Source: Rhabditoides inermis (lineage: Eukaryota > Nematoda > Chromadorea > Rhabditida > Rhabditidae). Taken from it: a DNA stretch of 64,000 nucleotides. Where the stretch lies: the NCBI GenBank assembly GCA_963966185.1, contig CAWZYM010000179.1, forward strand, positions 19,833 through 83,832, written 5' to 3'. The notes under the pieces are model-generated. The model was not told where the DNA came from. It ran no database searches and worked only from the letters and a program-made list of their open reading frames with translations. A program made the translations under genes and the position numbers. The number at the start of each line of letters is the position of its first letter. The stretch's first letter is position 1. Shown here piece by piece: positions 51,371 to 64,000 of the stretch.

Positions 51371-51730
51371 GTGTGCATCACGTAAGCTCCGCCCACTGCA
51401 CTTTGCGCTCATTGGTCGCTCGGCTCTCTTGCGTGCGCACTCTGATTGGCTGAGCGCATGCCCCGCCCTTCGTTCACCCACTCTCGTGTCGGCTCGCCGT
51501 CCAGGCCACCGCCCCAGTTTTGGCGCGAAAACTGTGGGGGGAGGGGAGTGTGCGGAGCGGAGTGAGTGGGTAAGAGAGAGAGACGCGAAATAGCGCGTGT
51601 CAATGAGAGACTGGCATTGGCAGGCGCACGAGCGATTCGACAAAGCAGTGCGTTTCCATATTCAGGATACGTTTTCTAAAGTTTCGAATATGTATACATA
51701 ACATGTTCGGCACATCAACCTGAAAAACAA

Positions 51731-52166
51731 TTTCTTCGAAATTTGAGAAAAGGACATCCATTCTCTTTCGAAAAGTACACGAGTAAAGAGGAGTGGTTTG
51801 TTTTGATCTAATTCAACAAAAGCACATGCATAAAATCTCTTCGCAGCTGACTAAAATTTCAAAACAAACCTGCTCTTTCTGATCGATGAAAAATATAGTA
51901 TGCACTATAATCGTGTCATACATTTTGTTGCAAGTTACTTGTTGGGATTAACAGTATCCTGAATACCTGAACTCAACATGCTAACAAGAAAACAATTAGA
52001 GTTTTAAAACATCGTTCGAAAGAGCAGGTTTGTTTTGAAATTTTAGTCAGCTGCGAAGAGATTTTATGCATGTGCTTTTGTTGAATTAGATCAAAACAAA
52101 CCACTCCTCTTTACTCGTGTACTTTTCGAAAGAGAATGGATGTCCTTTTCTCAAATTTCGAAGAAA
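51731..52166. mobile_element. Hairpin element with 149-bp inverted repeats
   Basis: 51731-51879 and 52018-52166 are reverse complements with almost no mismatch, around a 138-bp spacer. No coding capacity. It could be a MITE or a fresh palindromic rearrangement at the break where the large palindrome centre was lost. Confidence 0.7.
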
Positions 52167-52756
52167 TCGGTGAATTAATTGATAAGGGTATGAGTGATGG
52201 GTCATGGGCGTATGAGGTGTATTAAGCCGATGGCGGTTACGCCTTCGCACGTCTCTCGTACTTGCACACATGGAACGTCTTCTCGCGCACCTCGTTGAGA
52301 CGCTCCTGAAAGACGGCGTATGTGTAAAGGCCTCTCCACTTCCCCAGGACAACTATTCGCGCGCAAGCACTTTGCATTCGCCTATTTGAAGAGATCCACA
52401 CCATGTCCAATGGTCTGAGCATAGATCACGGATTGCTTGCCTATGACAAATTGTGACCTTTCTTTTAAAAAGAAATTATTAAAAGTATGTGCCACAACCT
52501 ATGAAACGTGCATGGTCACGAACATGGTGACGACTGTAGGAGAATAATTTGATCTTATTGCAAACATAAGTGTTACGGTAGGAGAATAATTTGATCTTCT
52601 TGCGAAGATAAGTGTTACGGTAGGAGAATAATTTGATCTTCTTGCAAAGATAAATGTTACGGTAGGAGAATAATTTGATCTTCTTGCGAAGATAAGTGTT
52701 ACGGTAGGAGATTAATTTGATCTTCTTGCAAAAATAAGTGTTACGGCAGGAGAATC

Positions 52757-54360
52757 TCCTTTTCTACTAAAATGTCCTATGGTGTCTGTCATTGGAAGGT
52801 CATAACTAGCTTCAAACTTAACCGATTCCTATGAAACTTTGTAGAAAGTTGTGTCACCTGCACCAGACGACAACAAAATTCAGGCACCTCTCAACTCCTC
52901 CTCTACGTCCATATTTGGTCAAAAAACCACAAAAATTGGTCACTTTTGCACTTTTTCTTGTGTGTCCGCGGGCATAACTCCGTTTCTACCGAACCGATTC
53001 GCGTCAAACTTTGCAGAAAGTTTACATATTACTCCAGGATGCAGTCCACTTCGTGATTACTCTCCAAACACACTCATTGCCTATATTTGGTAGAAAAACC
53101 TCAAAATTCGCCAATTTTGGTGCTGTCCGCTGCAAAAGCTTCTCACCTAAGAAACAGTTTCGCTTCTTGTTCTGTAATTACTTTCAACAAATAGTTCTGT
53201 CACTAACCTGCAAGTTTCATTATCATTGGTTACGGTGTAAGGAAAATATATCCAAATTAGCAAGAGCCGCGCGCGCGCTCTCGCCTCACTTTTGCGATTT
53301 TTAGTATTTCCGCGGTCATAAGTCAAAAAACCACAAAAATTGGTCACTTTTGCACTTTTTCTTGTGTGTCCGCGGGCATAACTCCGTTTCTACCGAACCG
53401 ATTCGCGTCAAACTTTGCAAAGTTTACATATTACTCCAGGATGCAGTCCACTTCGTGATTACTCTCCAAACACACTCATTGCCTATATTTGGTAGAAAAA
53501 CCTCAAAATTCGCCAATTTTGGTGCTGTCCGCTGCAAAAGCTTCTCACCTAAGAAACAGTTTCGCTTCTTGTTCTGTAATTACTTTCAACAAATAGTTCT
53601 GTCACTAACCTGCAAGTTTCATTATCATTGGTTACGGTGTAAGGAAAATATATCCAAATTAGCAAGAGCCGCGCGCGCGCTCTCGCCTCACTTTTGCGAT
53701 TTTTAGTATTTCCGCGGTCATAACTCGATTCATACAGAACCAGTTTGCAAGAAACTCATAAGATAGTTGAGTTCACGTCTTCTGATGCAGTCCACTTTGT
53801 GACAGTTCTCAATTTTGCTTTCATTACCTCTATTTATGGTCGAAAACCACCAAAAATAGACACTTTTGCACCTTTTCTTGTGTGTCCGCGGGCATATCTC
53901 CGTTTTTACTTGACCGATTTGCGTGATGTTTTTTCAGAAAGTTTACATATTACTTCAGGACGCAGTCCACTTCGTGATTACTCTCCAATTACACTCATTG
54001 CCTATATTTCGAAGAAAAACCACGAAAGTAATCGTTTTTTTTTTTGCTGTTCGCAGTGAACGTGTCTCATCTAAGAAACATTTTCGCTTCATTTTCCGTA
54101 AATACGTTCAACAAATAGTTTCAACAAAAAGAGCGTACCTGCAAAATTCAGCGTTATTGGTTACGGTGTGAGGAACATTCTGTCCGATTATCAAAAGATG
54201 CGCGCGCCCTCGCATTTCTTTTGCGATTTTGATTAGTTCCGCGTTCATGACTTATTCATACTAAACCAATTTGTATGAAACTTTGCAGATAGTTGAGTTT
54301 ACGTCCTCGGCTGTAGTCCACGTCCTCAATTTTGCTTTCAGTATCCGGTTAAAAAAACAT
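52757..54360. repeat. Tandem repeat of about 400 bp, three or more copies
   Basis: 52918-53321 and 53322-53720 are nearly identical; a third, diverged unit covers about 53730-54170 and a fragment continues to 54360. Each unit contains a ccgcgggcataactccg motif and a gatgcagtccacttcgtg motif. No coding function inferred. Confidence 0.85.
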
Positions 54361-54435
54361 CAAAATCTCGCTGTCCGGCAGCGGAAGCTCCATGTCCAAG
54401 CAAAAGTTTTACTTCAATCTCTAAAAATGCATTGA

Positions 54436-54438
<3 letters not shown>

Positions 54439-54520
<82 letters not shown>
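54439..54520. repeat. (TA)n run
   Basis: About 40 TA units, followed by impure GA-rich sequence up to 54890. A second (AT)n run lies at 55741-55828. Confidence 0.95.
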
Positions 54521-54523
<3 letters not shown>

Positions 54524-54723
54524 GCAGTGGAAAAAGAGGAAGAGGGAAAAAAAGGAAGAGTTAGATAAAAAAGGGAAGGAAGAGATAGAGAGAGACAGAG
54601 AGAGAAAGAGAGAGAGAGAATGCGAGAATAAAAGAGGGCGAGAGGTGGCAGTAGCAAAGATCTCTGTTTTCGTAGCATTATAACTAAAAAAAATACGAGG
54701 AGAAAGAGAGAGAAAGAAAGAGA

Positions 54724-54770
<47 letters not shown>

Positions 54771-54817
54771 GAGAGAGAGAGAGAGAGAGCAGAGAAAGAG
54801 AGAGAGGAAGCAGAGAG

Positions 54818-54871
<54 letters not shown>

Positions 54872-54899
54872 TGAGAGAGAGAGAGTTTTTATGAGCAAA

Positions 54900-55340
54900 G
54901 GAAAGTATAGTTCAGAAAAAAATGTATAATGATTATCATTGATCTATGTATTCATAGATATTGATAGCGGGAGCGCGCGGCACCGTGCGGGTGCTCTTTC
55001 TGTATACGCGAGGACATTCAAATTCAAAAATATACATAGATCTACTGACTTGTACAACGGAGGTACGCGGCAGCTAACCAAAGCACTTGCAGACCAGGTA
55101 TTATTATTGTTGCATCGCCTCTAGACCACATTATCAGTGCAATCAATACATCAATCGACTAATCTTCTCTACTTTAATAACCAGTTTCACTCAAAATGTT
55201 ATGAAATTGTAAAAAAAAACACAGTATTATTGATCATAACAAAAACTTGAGTTTCTATTCTATTCTATGAGTTTTTATTCTATTCTTCTTATTTTCATGA
55301 TCTAGCGCGGAGGCGCGCGATAGCGCGCCGGAGCGCTAGT
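54900..55340. other. Unassigned sequence in copy 3 island
   Basis: AT-rich with a short GC-rich inverted motif at 55305-55335 (gcgcggaggcgcgcg...). No gene recognised. Confidence 0.4.
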
Positions 55341-55737
55341 AATTTGATCTTCTTGCAAAAATTATGGATTCACCGAATAGTACGAATTTATAGAGTTTTG
55401 GGTGCCGGATGAGTATCTATGTAAAGTCCGAGTCAGTTAGTCGAGAGGCGAGCAATCCAGTCGAATTATCGATCGATAGCCGATTGATAATGTGACTCAC
55501 GAGAATGCTGCTGGTGCGGAATTGGCCCTCGGCGGTGAGCTTGGCATGCAACTCGTTCCGGGCCGCGTTCGAACCCTGGTTACGGTAGTATATAATGCAT
55601 ACGGTAGCTACAGTATACCCGGTGAGCGTAGTCGAGCAGAAACTGGTTGGTGTGCTTGTCGATGATGAGAGCGAAGCACATCTAGGAGAGAGAGGAATCA
55701 AAGAGAAGAGAGGGAGAGAGGGAGAGAGGGAGAGAGG

Positions 55738-55862
<125 letters not shown>

Positions 55863-56043
55863 GACCTCCTCCACTTCGTAGAGCCTGCGGAACTCGTGTA
55901 CAAACACCAGCATTCGAACCACGTAGTCAAGATTCTTCTGCTTCTGAAAGAATCGACAAAGTGAGTCTGGTAACTACGGTAATCCCACCTCGATCAACTG
56001 TCGGATCAACTGGTTCCGCACCCAGGTGTAGGCGAGGCCCCTG

Positions 56044-56087
<44 letters not shown>

Positions 56088-57314
56088 ACCATCTCTGCAC
56101 GCAGAATCGTTCGATGAGCCGCAGAATGTTCTCGGCCTAAACAAAAACTACTCCCTTCTATGTACTACTCTTGTCACAGACCTCGTCCAACGTGAGCTCT
56201 TTGTTCTTCTCCCACTGCCATGTCTGCGTCACCATGAAGCTCACCATCTATGACGCATTTTACAGTAACTCACCGAGGTTTTTTTCCTTACAGTAACTCA
56301 CCCAAGAACCAAGGTAAGTGCACCATACAAAAACTCACTAATAGGGTAATTTAATGAATTGACCATCTTAAGGACACCCACTGAGATAAGTTGTAAACAC
56401 CGTAACCAATGCACCTTCTTCAGGCAGGCGAGCATAGTGTCGTCCTGCGTGATCTCAACGGCGTCGTAGCCCCGCGAGTCGAACCAGTCACTGCATGGAT
56501 AAAGATATGAAACCACGTGTCAGTGTACCGGAAGAAGGTGGACGTCGCGTAGAGCAGCGCCTTCGGATACGTCGCCCGACCATCGCGGCAGATGATGGTG
56601 AAGTCGTGCAGGCTCCTGGAAACTGTTTGCGTCAAGCTTCGATTTGGAAACCCGCTTGTCGTTGAGTAGCGTGAAGCGGAAATCTGGCTGGGCGGGCGGA
56701 GCGGACGGGAGCTGAAATCGATTTTGGTAGGTTTTTTTTTCTCAAAATGGTCAGTTTCAGTTCAACTTATCCCAATTTACTGGTTCATCTTTGATCGAAA
56801 TATATGGCTACCATAAATAGTAATGCAACGTGTTCATGGACTGAGAACAAGTCGGAACCATGTACATGTTCTATCTCTCCCCCGTTGCCCACTTCCCACC
56901 CACCTTCCTCTCGTCCTCGCGTTTCTCGTAGTCGAACCGCTCCTTGTTGACGTGCATCGTCGTCACGATGCGCAGCTCGCCCGCCTTCAGACGCGGAACG
57001 ACGAGCGCGCGCGTCAGCGCCTGTAAGTACAGTACACAGGGTACGGTAGAGTACCGTATACCTGTCCGAAATCGGATGTGGAGGGAACGCGTAGAATGGG
57101 GAAGTTGTGGGTGGCGCCGCGCCATGTGTTCGGAGTGCGGTAGCGGATGGGAGGGATGAGGTCTGAGAAGGAAAAAATAGCGATAGGCAAACATCCCCGA
57201 AAGGGATCAATCAATATAACGACTTTCAAAAATCTCGTCGTTCGATCACCTCGCCCATGCGCATCGACGCATAGCAGGAGAATGTCAATGGCGGAGCAGT
57301 GGTGCACCCTGTAG

Positions 57315-57377
<63 letters not shown>

Positions 57378-57417
57378 GCCCTCTCTCTCTCGCTCTCTTC
57401 TTCTCTCTTCCTCCCCC

Positions 57418-57469
<52 letters not shown>

Positions 57470-57677
57470 CCTGATATGTCGAGATGGACATCATAGCGGC
57501 GCACCACCTCACGGTCGCTGTCGTAGAACGGCGAGCATCCGATGCTAATCGAACTACAATTAAAAAAAATTGAAATTGGGAGTGCCCAAATTCCCAAATA
57601 ATCACCTCATGTGATGCATCGCTCCATGCACGGCGGCAAACTCGGCGAAAGCGAGTTCTAACCTAAGTGAGGCAGGT

Positions 57678-57720
<43 letters not shown>

Positions 57721-57735
57721 GAGAGAGAGAGGTGT

Positions 57736-57768
<33 letters not shown>

Positions 57769-58419
57769 TCGCTCACTCACTCGTCGCGTTCTGTGGTCGT
57801 CACATTCCAGGTGTGCACGAATCGCAGCTCCTCGTAGACGTTTCTCGCAGGCGGCGGGGCGAGCGCGGCTCTGGCCACTCCAATGAGAGTGCGCGCTTCC
57901 TCCGCCGGCAAGACGGGAGCCAGGGCCAACTCTCCAAAGGTCGACGGCAACGCCTCCCCCTCCTCCATTGGACCAGCCACAGCGAGGGAAGCGAGGGGAA
58001 TGAAGGAAGTCCAGCATTTCGAGTGAATAGAAGTTCCAATATTTCGATCAAAACCAGCTGGAAAACGATGTTTTCTCGACCAGTGTTTTTTCGCGTTTGA
58101 AAATTATGTTCGAAAACATTTTTCATGTACGACTTTTCATGTTCGCATTGTCAAGAATGTCAATAAATGCGGAGCATTTGTCAGTCATCATGCGTATTTT
58201 TTCTGACAACATGGAGACGAGATCCCGAGGCAACCTGAGCATTCGGAATTCCATTCAAGCCTATGTCATTGAGCGATGTACCAACTGCTGCAGATTGCCT
58301 GCTATACTACAAGTCTACTCCCCAATCTCAACAGTACACTCTATGGGTTGGGATACATAAACACTTCGGAACAGTGTTTCATGAACGCGGACAACACTCG
58401 ATTCTCGGCAATGCTTTTT

Positions 58420-58796
58420 AAATCGCTGTAACTCCGTTCAGAGGCGGAATTTTGAGTTACATCAAAATAGATACTTAATTGTTGTTCACTGTAGTCTGCA
58501 TGTGACTACGTAGTTTGTTTTGTGGTTTCATCGCTTTGTGCCGGAGTTCTCCATATTCACGAATATCGAGAGAAATGACGATGGTCGGTCGAGTGAAATT
58601 TGCATAAAATCTCGCTCATTTTCCCGCCAACTGAGAAATGACCAGTGTCGATTAGAGAAACTAAATAGAAAACTCCGGCCAAACGCTGATGTAATCACAA
58701 AACAAACTACACAATCATGTGCAGACTACTGTGAACAACAATTCTCTCTTTTGATGCAACTCAAAATTCCGCCTCTGAACGGAGTTACAGTGATTT
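58420..58796. mobile_element. MITE-like hairpin element, copy 3
   Basis: Core inverted repeat as in copy 2, with the same left flank and the same duplicated downstream segment. Confidence 0.55.
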
Positions 58797-59357
58797 ATTA
58801 CTTATAATATAAATATTACTTATTTCTACAAATTTTCTACTTATTACGGATTGTACTGTACGTGTTTAATGGCATCCTCATTTCTATAACAGAAAACGGT
58901 ACACAATTGTGCCTTTTCTTAAATTAAGTGTTGTGCATTTAAGACAAACATGTACGTGTTTATTGGCATCCTCATTTCTATAACAGAAAAGGAAAACAGT
59001 ACAAAATTGTGCCTTTTCTAAAATTAAGTGTTTTGTCCTCCATTTCCTGGCCATTTTTTTCTTGGTACTAGTGCACATCGAAATCGAAACCTGCAAGAAA
59101 ACTATTTTTAGTCGCCTTATTTGAACATCACTACTATTTCAAGATATATACCAGTTGCCATTGTGTCAAAATAATCATTCTGGAATAACTTCGAATAAAT
59201 TGGTTTTTCACAGCATTTTGAATCCACGTCTTTCCTCTCGTTTCCATTATCTTTCACATAAACCCCGTACACGCCCATCATTTTCGTGTTTTTTTTATGA
59301 TGGCAACAGAGCATCCGCGCGGCAACCTGCGAGAGACATGCTCATTCCACCCCAACC

Positions 59358-60967
59358 ATGGTGTACCAGCTGCTGCAGATTGCCTGCTACACTACCAACA
59401 TCCTCAAAGACCTGCATCAGCCGCTCACTGAACTCGGCTACGTCGCAACGCCCAATCGGTGCTTTCACGACACCGACAAGACTCGCTTCTCCGCCCAACT
59501 CTTCCGAGCTGATGAGACCAGTGTGGTTTGTGAATGAAAGGTCGTGATGAAGATGTGCAAGTATCAGTTTCAGTGCTACAGCGGTCCATCGTTCAATCAC
59601 TCAACGATGGAGGCACTCTGTCGTTTTCACCAAGACGCCGGGAGAATCGCTCGGATTCTTGCAGGCATGACGGGCGAGAGATTGAAATTACTGGGCTATG
59701 GTGTCCTGCCAGTCTTCTTTCGACCCCGCACAGTGCTCATAAGTGTCTTGAATTGGGGACTGCATACCTTCACATTTACCTTTACCTGTCGGCCAACTTT
59801 ATCGATTTCTATTTCAAAACTCTCTCTGTTTAGGTGTTCGCCAACCTGGATCTCTTGACATGTGCCAACAATGGCGCGCACGTGTTCGCACAACTTCGAT
59901 TGCAGGTGAGCATTGGTGTACACACTCAAGAACTGGTGAACACCCAAACAGCGTATAACTACTCGCTACTTCCTGAAGGGCCTTGAACGAGCATTGCAAT
60001 CATGTCAAGCAACATTTAGCAAACGCTGCCACTGCTCGCGTTCTACGTCGACGGCTCGCCGGTAGACAGTCGCCACTTGATCGTGGCATCGCCCCGCCTC
60101 GCAGCCGCCATCCTAGCCCTGCCACTAGCCAAGCACGAACACGGGCGTGAGTGATCTTTAGGTCTGTAATATGCGACGCAGCGCACATTTCGGCTTCAAA
60201 ATCGATAATGTGTCTTTTCTACACAAAGCCACTGGATCTTTGAGTAGCCAAATTGACCCTTTTGTTTTGAGTATTGTCGCGGCCATTGGCAACGCAAGAT
60301 GTTTTTCCCCGAGACTTTCCAACAACGCAGAGTTTCGCCAGTGGATAGTGATGCTCGAGTACTGAGAAACACACAGGCTTGCTCGGCCGCCTGATCCGTC
60401 CCGACCTCTCCTCCGCCAATCTGCAGTGGTTTCAAGACATCTGCCGCAACAAGCTCGTGCAACTCTTCGACGTCCAGTACACAGATCCCGTGACCAACAA
60501 ATGTATGTTCATTTATAATACAAGACGCATCCATGCACTTCACAGTCGTGCAAATTCTTTCGACCGACGCGAAGGGGAAGCAGACTCAAGTGTCCCTGTT
60601 TCGACGCTGCAAGGCTACTGCGTCTCCGAGAGGGTGTGTGAGGCGACCATTCCGCTCTACGCCGCCGATCGAAAAGGTGAGCCGGCCGCCGAGAAGTCGC
60701 ACCAGCACATTCGCAGCATTGCCCCCTGTGCTACCGGCTCATCACTGTTGGTGGTCCCGGCCGGTAGGACCACACACTCAGTTCAGTGAAAGGGACCGAA
60801 AGCGGATGTGTGCGTAGTGTAATTGCATGTATTGTATTTTAGTTCTCACTAATTCAGGCTACGAGCGGCTGATCACATCGCGAGCCGTCGAGATCGACGA
60901 TATCGTCAATATGCCGCAATGGACTGCCGAGATTCCCGCCGAACCGATGTGCTACACATGGGCGTGA
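59358..60967 (+). CDS. Unrecognised host gene with BTB-like exon, array copy 4
   Basis: Same gene as 12803-14407, with ATG at 59358 and stop at 60965-60967. It differs by several one-base insertions and losses in short runs (for example about 59569, 59625, 60310 and 60593) that break the frame relative to the other three copies. These look more like sequence errors than real mutations. Confidence 0.35.
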
Positions 60968-62021
60968 AGTTCACGGACGCAAAGCATGTTTTTCACACTG
61001 AGTAATAATAATGCATTATCGGCTGCTGTGCTGAAACAGCTGCTGTGCTACTCGTGGGAGTGAAAAAAGAAGAAAATACGTACTTCTTATTTTTATGTAT
61101 GAATTTCATAACATTTATTGATGCTGGCAAAGTTAGCATTATACCTACATCTTCGTTCTATTGTTTATTATCTATTCTATTTCTATGATTGTGTTGTCAC
61201 AGTCAGCTAAATACATCTCAATTTTGGATAAATGTTTGAACGCCTATTGCGAAGTGTTATGTCATTAGTGACGGAGCCTGTGGATTTCGGATCACTTGCA
61301 AAACAGAAAAATCCGTGTTAGATGTTTTTGCCCCATTTTTTTGTATGATAGTGTTCCCGGCAATACCCGGCACGACTAGCTTTTTGTAGGGTGATCACGC
61401 ACCACGAGCCGTGACTTCACAAGATACACATCAAGTCATCGTCGAACTAGGCACAAGAGCGCAAAAGTCAAAACCGCATGCCTAAATGTAAATCTCTGAG
61501 TGAGCGAGACAACTGATATTTGTCCAGCCGCGTTTGCCAAGAAAAGGTCGTTGAATTTTGGCGACTCAAGGATCTATCTAGTCCGGAACTCTCAACACTC
61601 TCAACACTCGTACAACAAGTTATCAACATTTTATGGCATTTATACCGATAATGCATAATTATTACTCAGTGTGAAAAACATGCTTTGCGTCCGTGAACTT
61701 CACGCCCATGTGTAGCACATCGGTTCGGCGGGAATCTCGGCAGTCCATCGCGGCATATTGACGATATCGTCGATCTCGTAGGCGTGCGATGTGATCAGCC
61801 GCTCGTAGCCTGAATTAGTGAGAACTAAAATACAATACATGCAATTACACTACGCACACATCCGCTTTCGGTCCCTTTCACTGAACCGAGTGTGTGGTCC
61901 TACCGGCCGGGACCACCAACAGTGATGAGCCGGTAGCACAGGGGGCAATGCTGCGAATGTGCTGGTGCGTAAGATGCGTTACTGTAAGATGCGTCGTAGA
62001 TGGTGAGCTTCATGGTGACGC

Positions 62022-62145
62022 AGACATGGCAGTGGGAGAAGAACAAAGAGCTCACGTTGGACGAGGTCTGTGACGAGATTAGTACATAGAAGAGATTAGT
62101 ACAACATTCTGCGGCTCATCGAACGATTCTGCGCGCAGAGATGGT

Positions 62146-62193
<48 letters not shown>

Positions 62194-63264
62194 CAGGGGC
62201 CTCGCCTACACCTGGGTGCGAAACCAGTTGATCCGGCAGATGATCGAGGTGGGATTACCGTAGTTACGAAACTCACTTTGTCGATTCTTTCAGAAGCAGA
62301 AGAATCTTGACTACGTGGTTCGAATGCTGGTGTTTGTACACGAGTTCCGCAGGCTCTACGAAGTGGAGGAGGTCAGGTCTCTCTCCCTCTCTCCCTCTCT
62401 CTCTCCCTCTCTTCTCTTTGATTCCTCTCTCTCCTAGATGTGCTTCGCTCTCATCATCGACAAGCACACCGACCAGTTTCTGCTCGACTATGCTCACCGG
62501 GTATACTGTAGCTACCGTATGCATTATATACTACCGTAACCAGGGTTCGAACGCGGCCCGGAACGAGTTGCATGCCAAGCTCACCGCCGAGGGCCAATTC
62601 CGCACCAAGCAGCATTCTCGTGAGTCACATTATCAATCGGCTATCGATCGATAATTCGACTGGATTGCTCGCCTTTCGACTAACTGACTCGGACTTTACA
62701 TAGATACTCATCCGGCAGCCAAAACTCTATAAATTCGTACTATTCGGTGAATCCATAATTTTTGCAAAAAGATCAAATTATTCCCCTACCGTAACACTTA
62801 TCTTTGCAAGAAGCTCAAATTATTCTCCTACCGTAACACTTATGTTTGCAAACAGATCAAATTATTCTCCTACCGTAACACTTACCTTTGCAAGAAGCTC
62901 GAATTATCCTCTCACCGCAACACTAATCTTTGCAAGAAGATCAAATTATTCTCCTAAAGTCGTCACCATGTTCGTGACCATGCACGTTTCATAGGTTGTG
63001 GCACATACTGCAAATAATTTCTTTTTAAAATAAAGGTCACAATTCGTCATAGGCAAGCAATCCGTGGTCTATGCTGAGACCATTGGACATGGTGTGGATC
63101 TCTTCAAATAGGCGAATGCAAAGTGCTTGCGCGCGAATAGTTATCCTGGAGAAGTGGAGGAGAGGCCTTTACTTTACACATACGCTGTTTTTCAGGAGCG
63201 TCTCAACGAGGTGCGCGAGAAGACGTTCCATGTGTGCAAGTACGAGAGACGTGCGAAGGCGTAA
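62022..63264 (+). pseudogene. BTB-like gene tail fragment in left arm, copy 4
   Basis: Same exon series as 3936-5183, with a stop at 63262-63264. One extra base in the QFRTSS exon (about 62606) is unique to this copy. Confidence 0.45.
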
Positions 63265-63605
63265 GCGCCATCGGCTCAAGACACCTCATACGACCATGAC
63301 CCATCACTCATACCCTTATCAATTAAATCCCCGATTTCGTCACGCGATTTGTGCGATAAACTGTGAAAGTAATCCCGGGGCAGTATTGTTGAGACCAGGT
63401 TTTATAGGCGCAAGTTTTGCGCTTGCTGCTCGCTTATCACTTAGTCTTATCTGATTACCGACCGCTGCTCGACTGCTCAGTGGCATTTGATGACCGATAA
63501 ATACAAACACTGTGTGTCACAGCCGAGTGTTGCTATACTGTTTTGATACAGTTTGCCTTGATCGCTAATCGCTTTCATTGATTTTTGTTATTCACTTTGT
63601 TTCAG

Positions 63606-64000
63606 ATGTCTAGAAAACCTTCATCCGCAAAGCTGCCGTCTTTGCCGCCGCAGCAAAGGGTGAGAATACTCAGTGTTTTTGGTAAAACGACTGAAAATGT
63701 TGTCACATTATCAGTCTAGGTTGTCCACATTGGAGCACTAGTTGAGTTATTTAAAACAATAACTTGGCAGATTCACGGTTTCGACTCCTCGCACAAAGAT
63801 CATAATATTGCGGAAGTTATCTTATCAGATTCTGAGAACTGCGCGCATGGTTTCGTAGAACATCGAATGCGAATTTGAGTTTTCATAAATATAATATAGT
63901 GAGAAGAGTTCCAGCTTTTGCCCAACGAAGTCGCGCCCGAATCACAGCTCATTCGGCAATGACCTACTGCACCTCAATGTAGGAGGAACAAGGTGGGTTT
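63606..64000 (+). CDS. KCTD-like protein, 5' part, array copy 4 (cut by window end)
   Basis: ATG at 63606 after a tttcag acceptor; exon 1 is identical to the other copies. Exon 2 (about 63915-63993) lacks two single bases (cgcccgaatc and ttcggcaatg where other copies have one more base each), which would shift the frame around the T1 signature. These are probably errors at a low-quality end. Confidence 0.4.

Larger units (their letters stand above)
59474..64000. repeat. Tandem array unit, copy 4, partial
   Basis: Begins at the same unit junction and runs up to the left arm of the palindrome, where the window ends. Matches copy 1 apart from one-base indels. Confidence 0.9.

Noticed and set aside
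54338..54898. Long open frames of Ser-Leu, Arg-Glu or Ile-Tyr repeats
   Set aside because: They are translations of GA/CT and TA microsatellites and have no other coding support. The same applies at 10574-10958, 24667-24909, 45212-45583, 55595-55930 and 57226-57605.

Overview
The window is metazoan nuclear DNA: multi-exon genes with GT-AG introns mostly 40-60 nt long (one is only 38 nt), AATAAA signals, BTB/POZ and KCTD-type coding exons, dense microsatellites, and a complete Polinton/Maverick virus-like transposon. Very short introns, pyrimidine-AG acceptors directly in front of several ATGs and abundant taccgtaa/ttacggta motifs make a nematode-like host plausible, but no marker in the window proves the phylum.

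Layout. 1-1386 is unique sequence with a possible terminal exon and a possible promoter. From 1387 to the end lies a head-to-tail array of a unit of about 11-12 kb: copy 1 1387-12917, copy 2 12918-47467 (split by the Polinton), copy 3 47468-59473, and copy 4 59474-64000 (cut by the window end). Each unit carries a forward unrecognised gene with a BTB-like exon, a large imperfect palindrome (arms about 2.7 kb, loop about 0.8 kb) whose arms hold the tail of a BTB-like gene and the head of a KCTD-like gene, and then the rest of the BTB-like gene on the minus strand, including a hairpin MITE-like element. Copy 3 has lost the palindrome centre, and a 4-kb island of hairpin, minisatellite and tandem repeats sits there.

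The Polinton occupies 20922-44501 (23,580 bp). It has terminal inverted repeats of about 600-680 bp starting AGTAGTAGTGG, a perfect 6-bp target duplication GATATG (20916-20921 and 44502-44507), and matching empty sites in copies 1 (9853-9858) and 3 (56504-56509). It lies inside the predicted 38-nt intron of the BTB-like gene. All core genes are open: protein-primed DNA polymerase B (20 exons), adenain-like protease, major capsid protein, pVI-like protein, penton-like protein, packaging ATPase, chromodomain integrase, and two typical Polinton accessory proteins. It is bipartite. The left half is forward and very intron-rich: two unrecognised proteins of 531 and 526 aa, then the polymerase. The right half holds tightly packed intronless virion genes.

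The most unusual parts are two small spliced membrane-protein genes. One predicts a secreted-then-anchored protein with an EGF-like six-cysteine pattern. The other predicts a six-cysteine N-terminus with one membrane span and an acidic tail. Others are the exon-triplicated 531-aa protein and direct repeats of AGGTCA with 3-bp spacing, in both terminal repeats and between two divergent internal genes. Exon models come from reading splice sites and frame by eye; each model given as complete sums to a whole number of codons.
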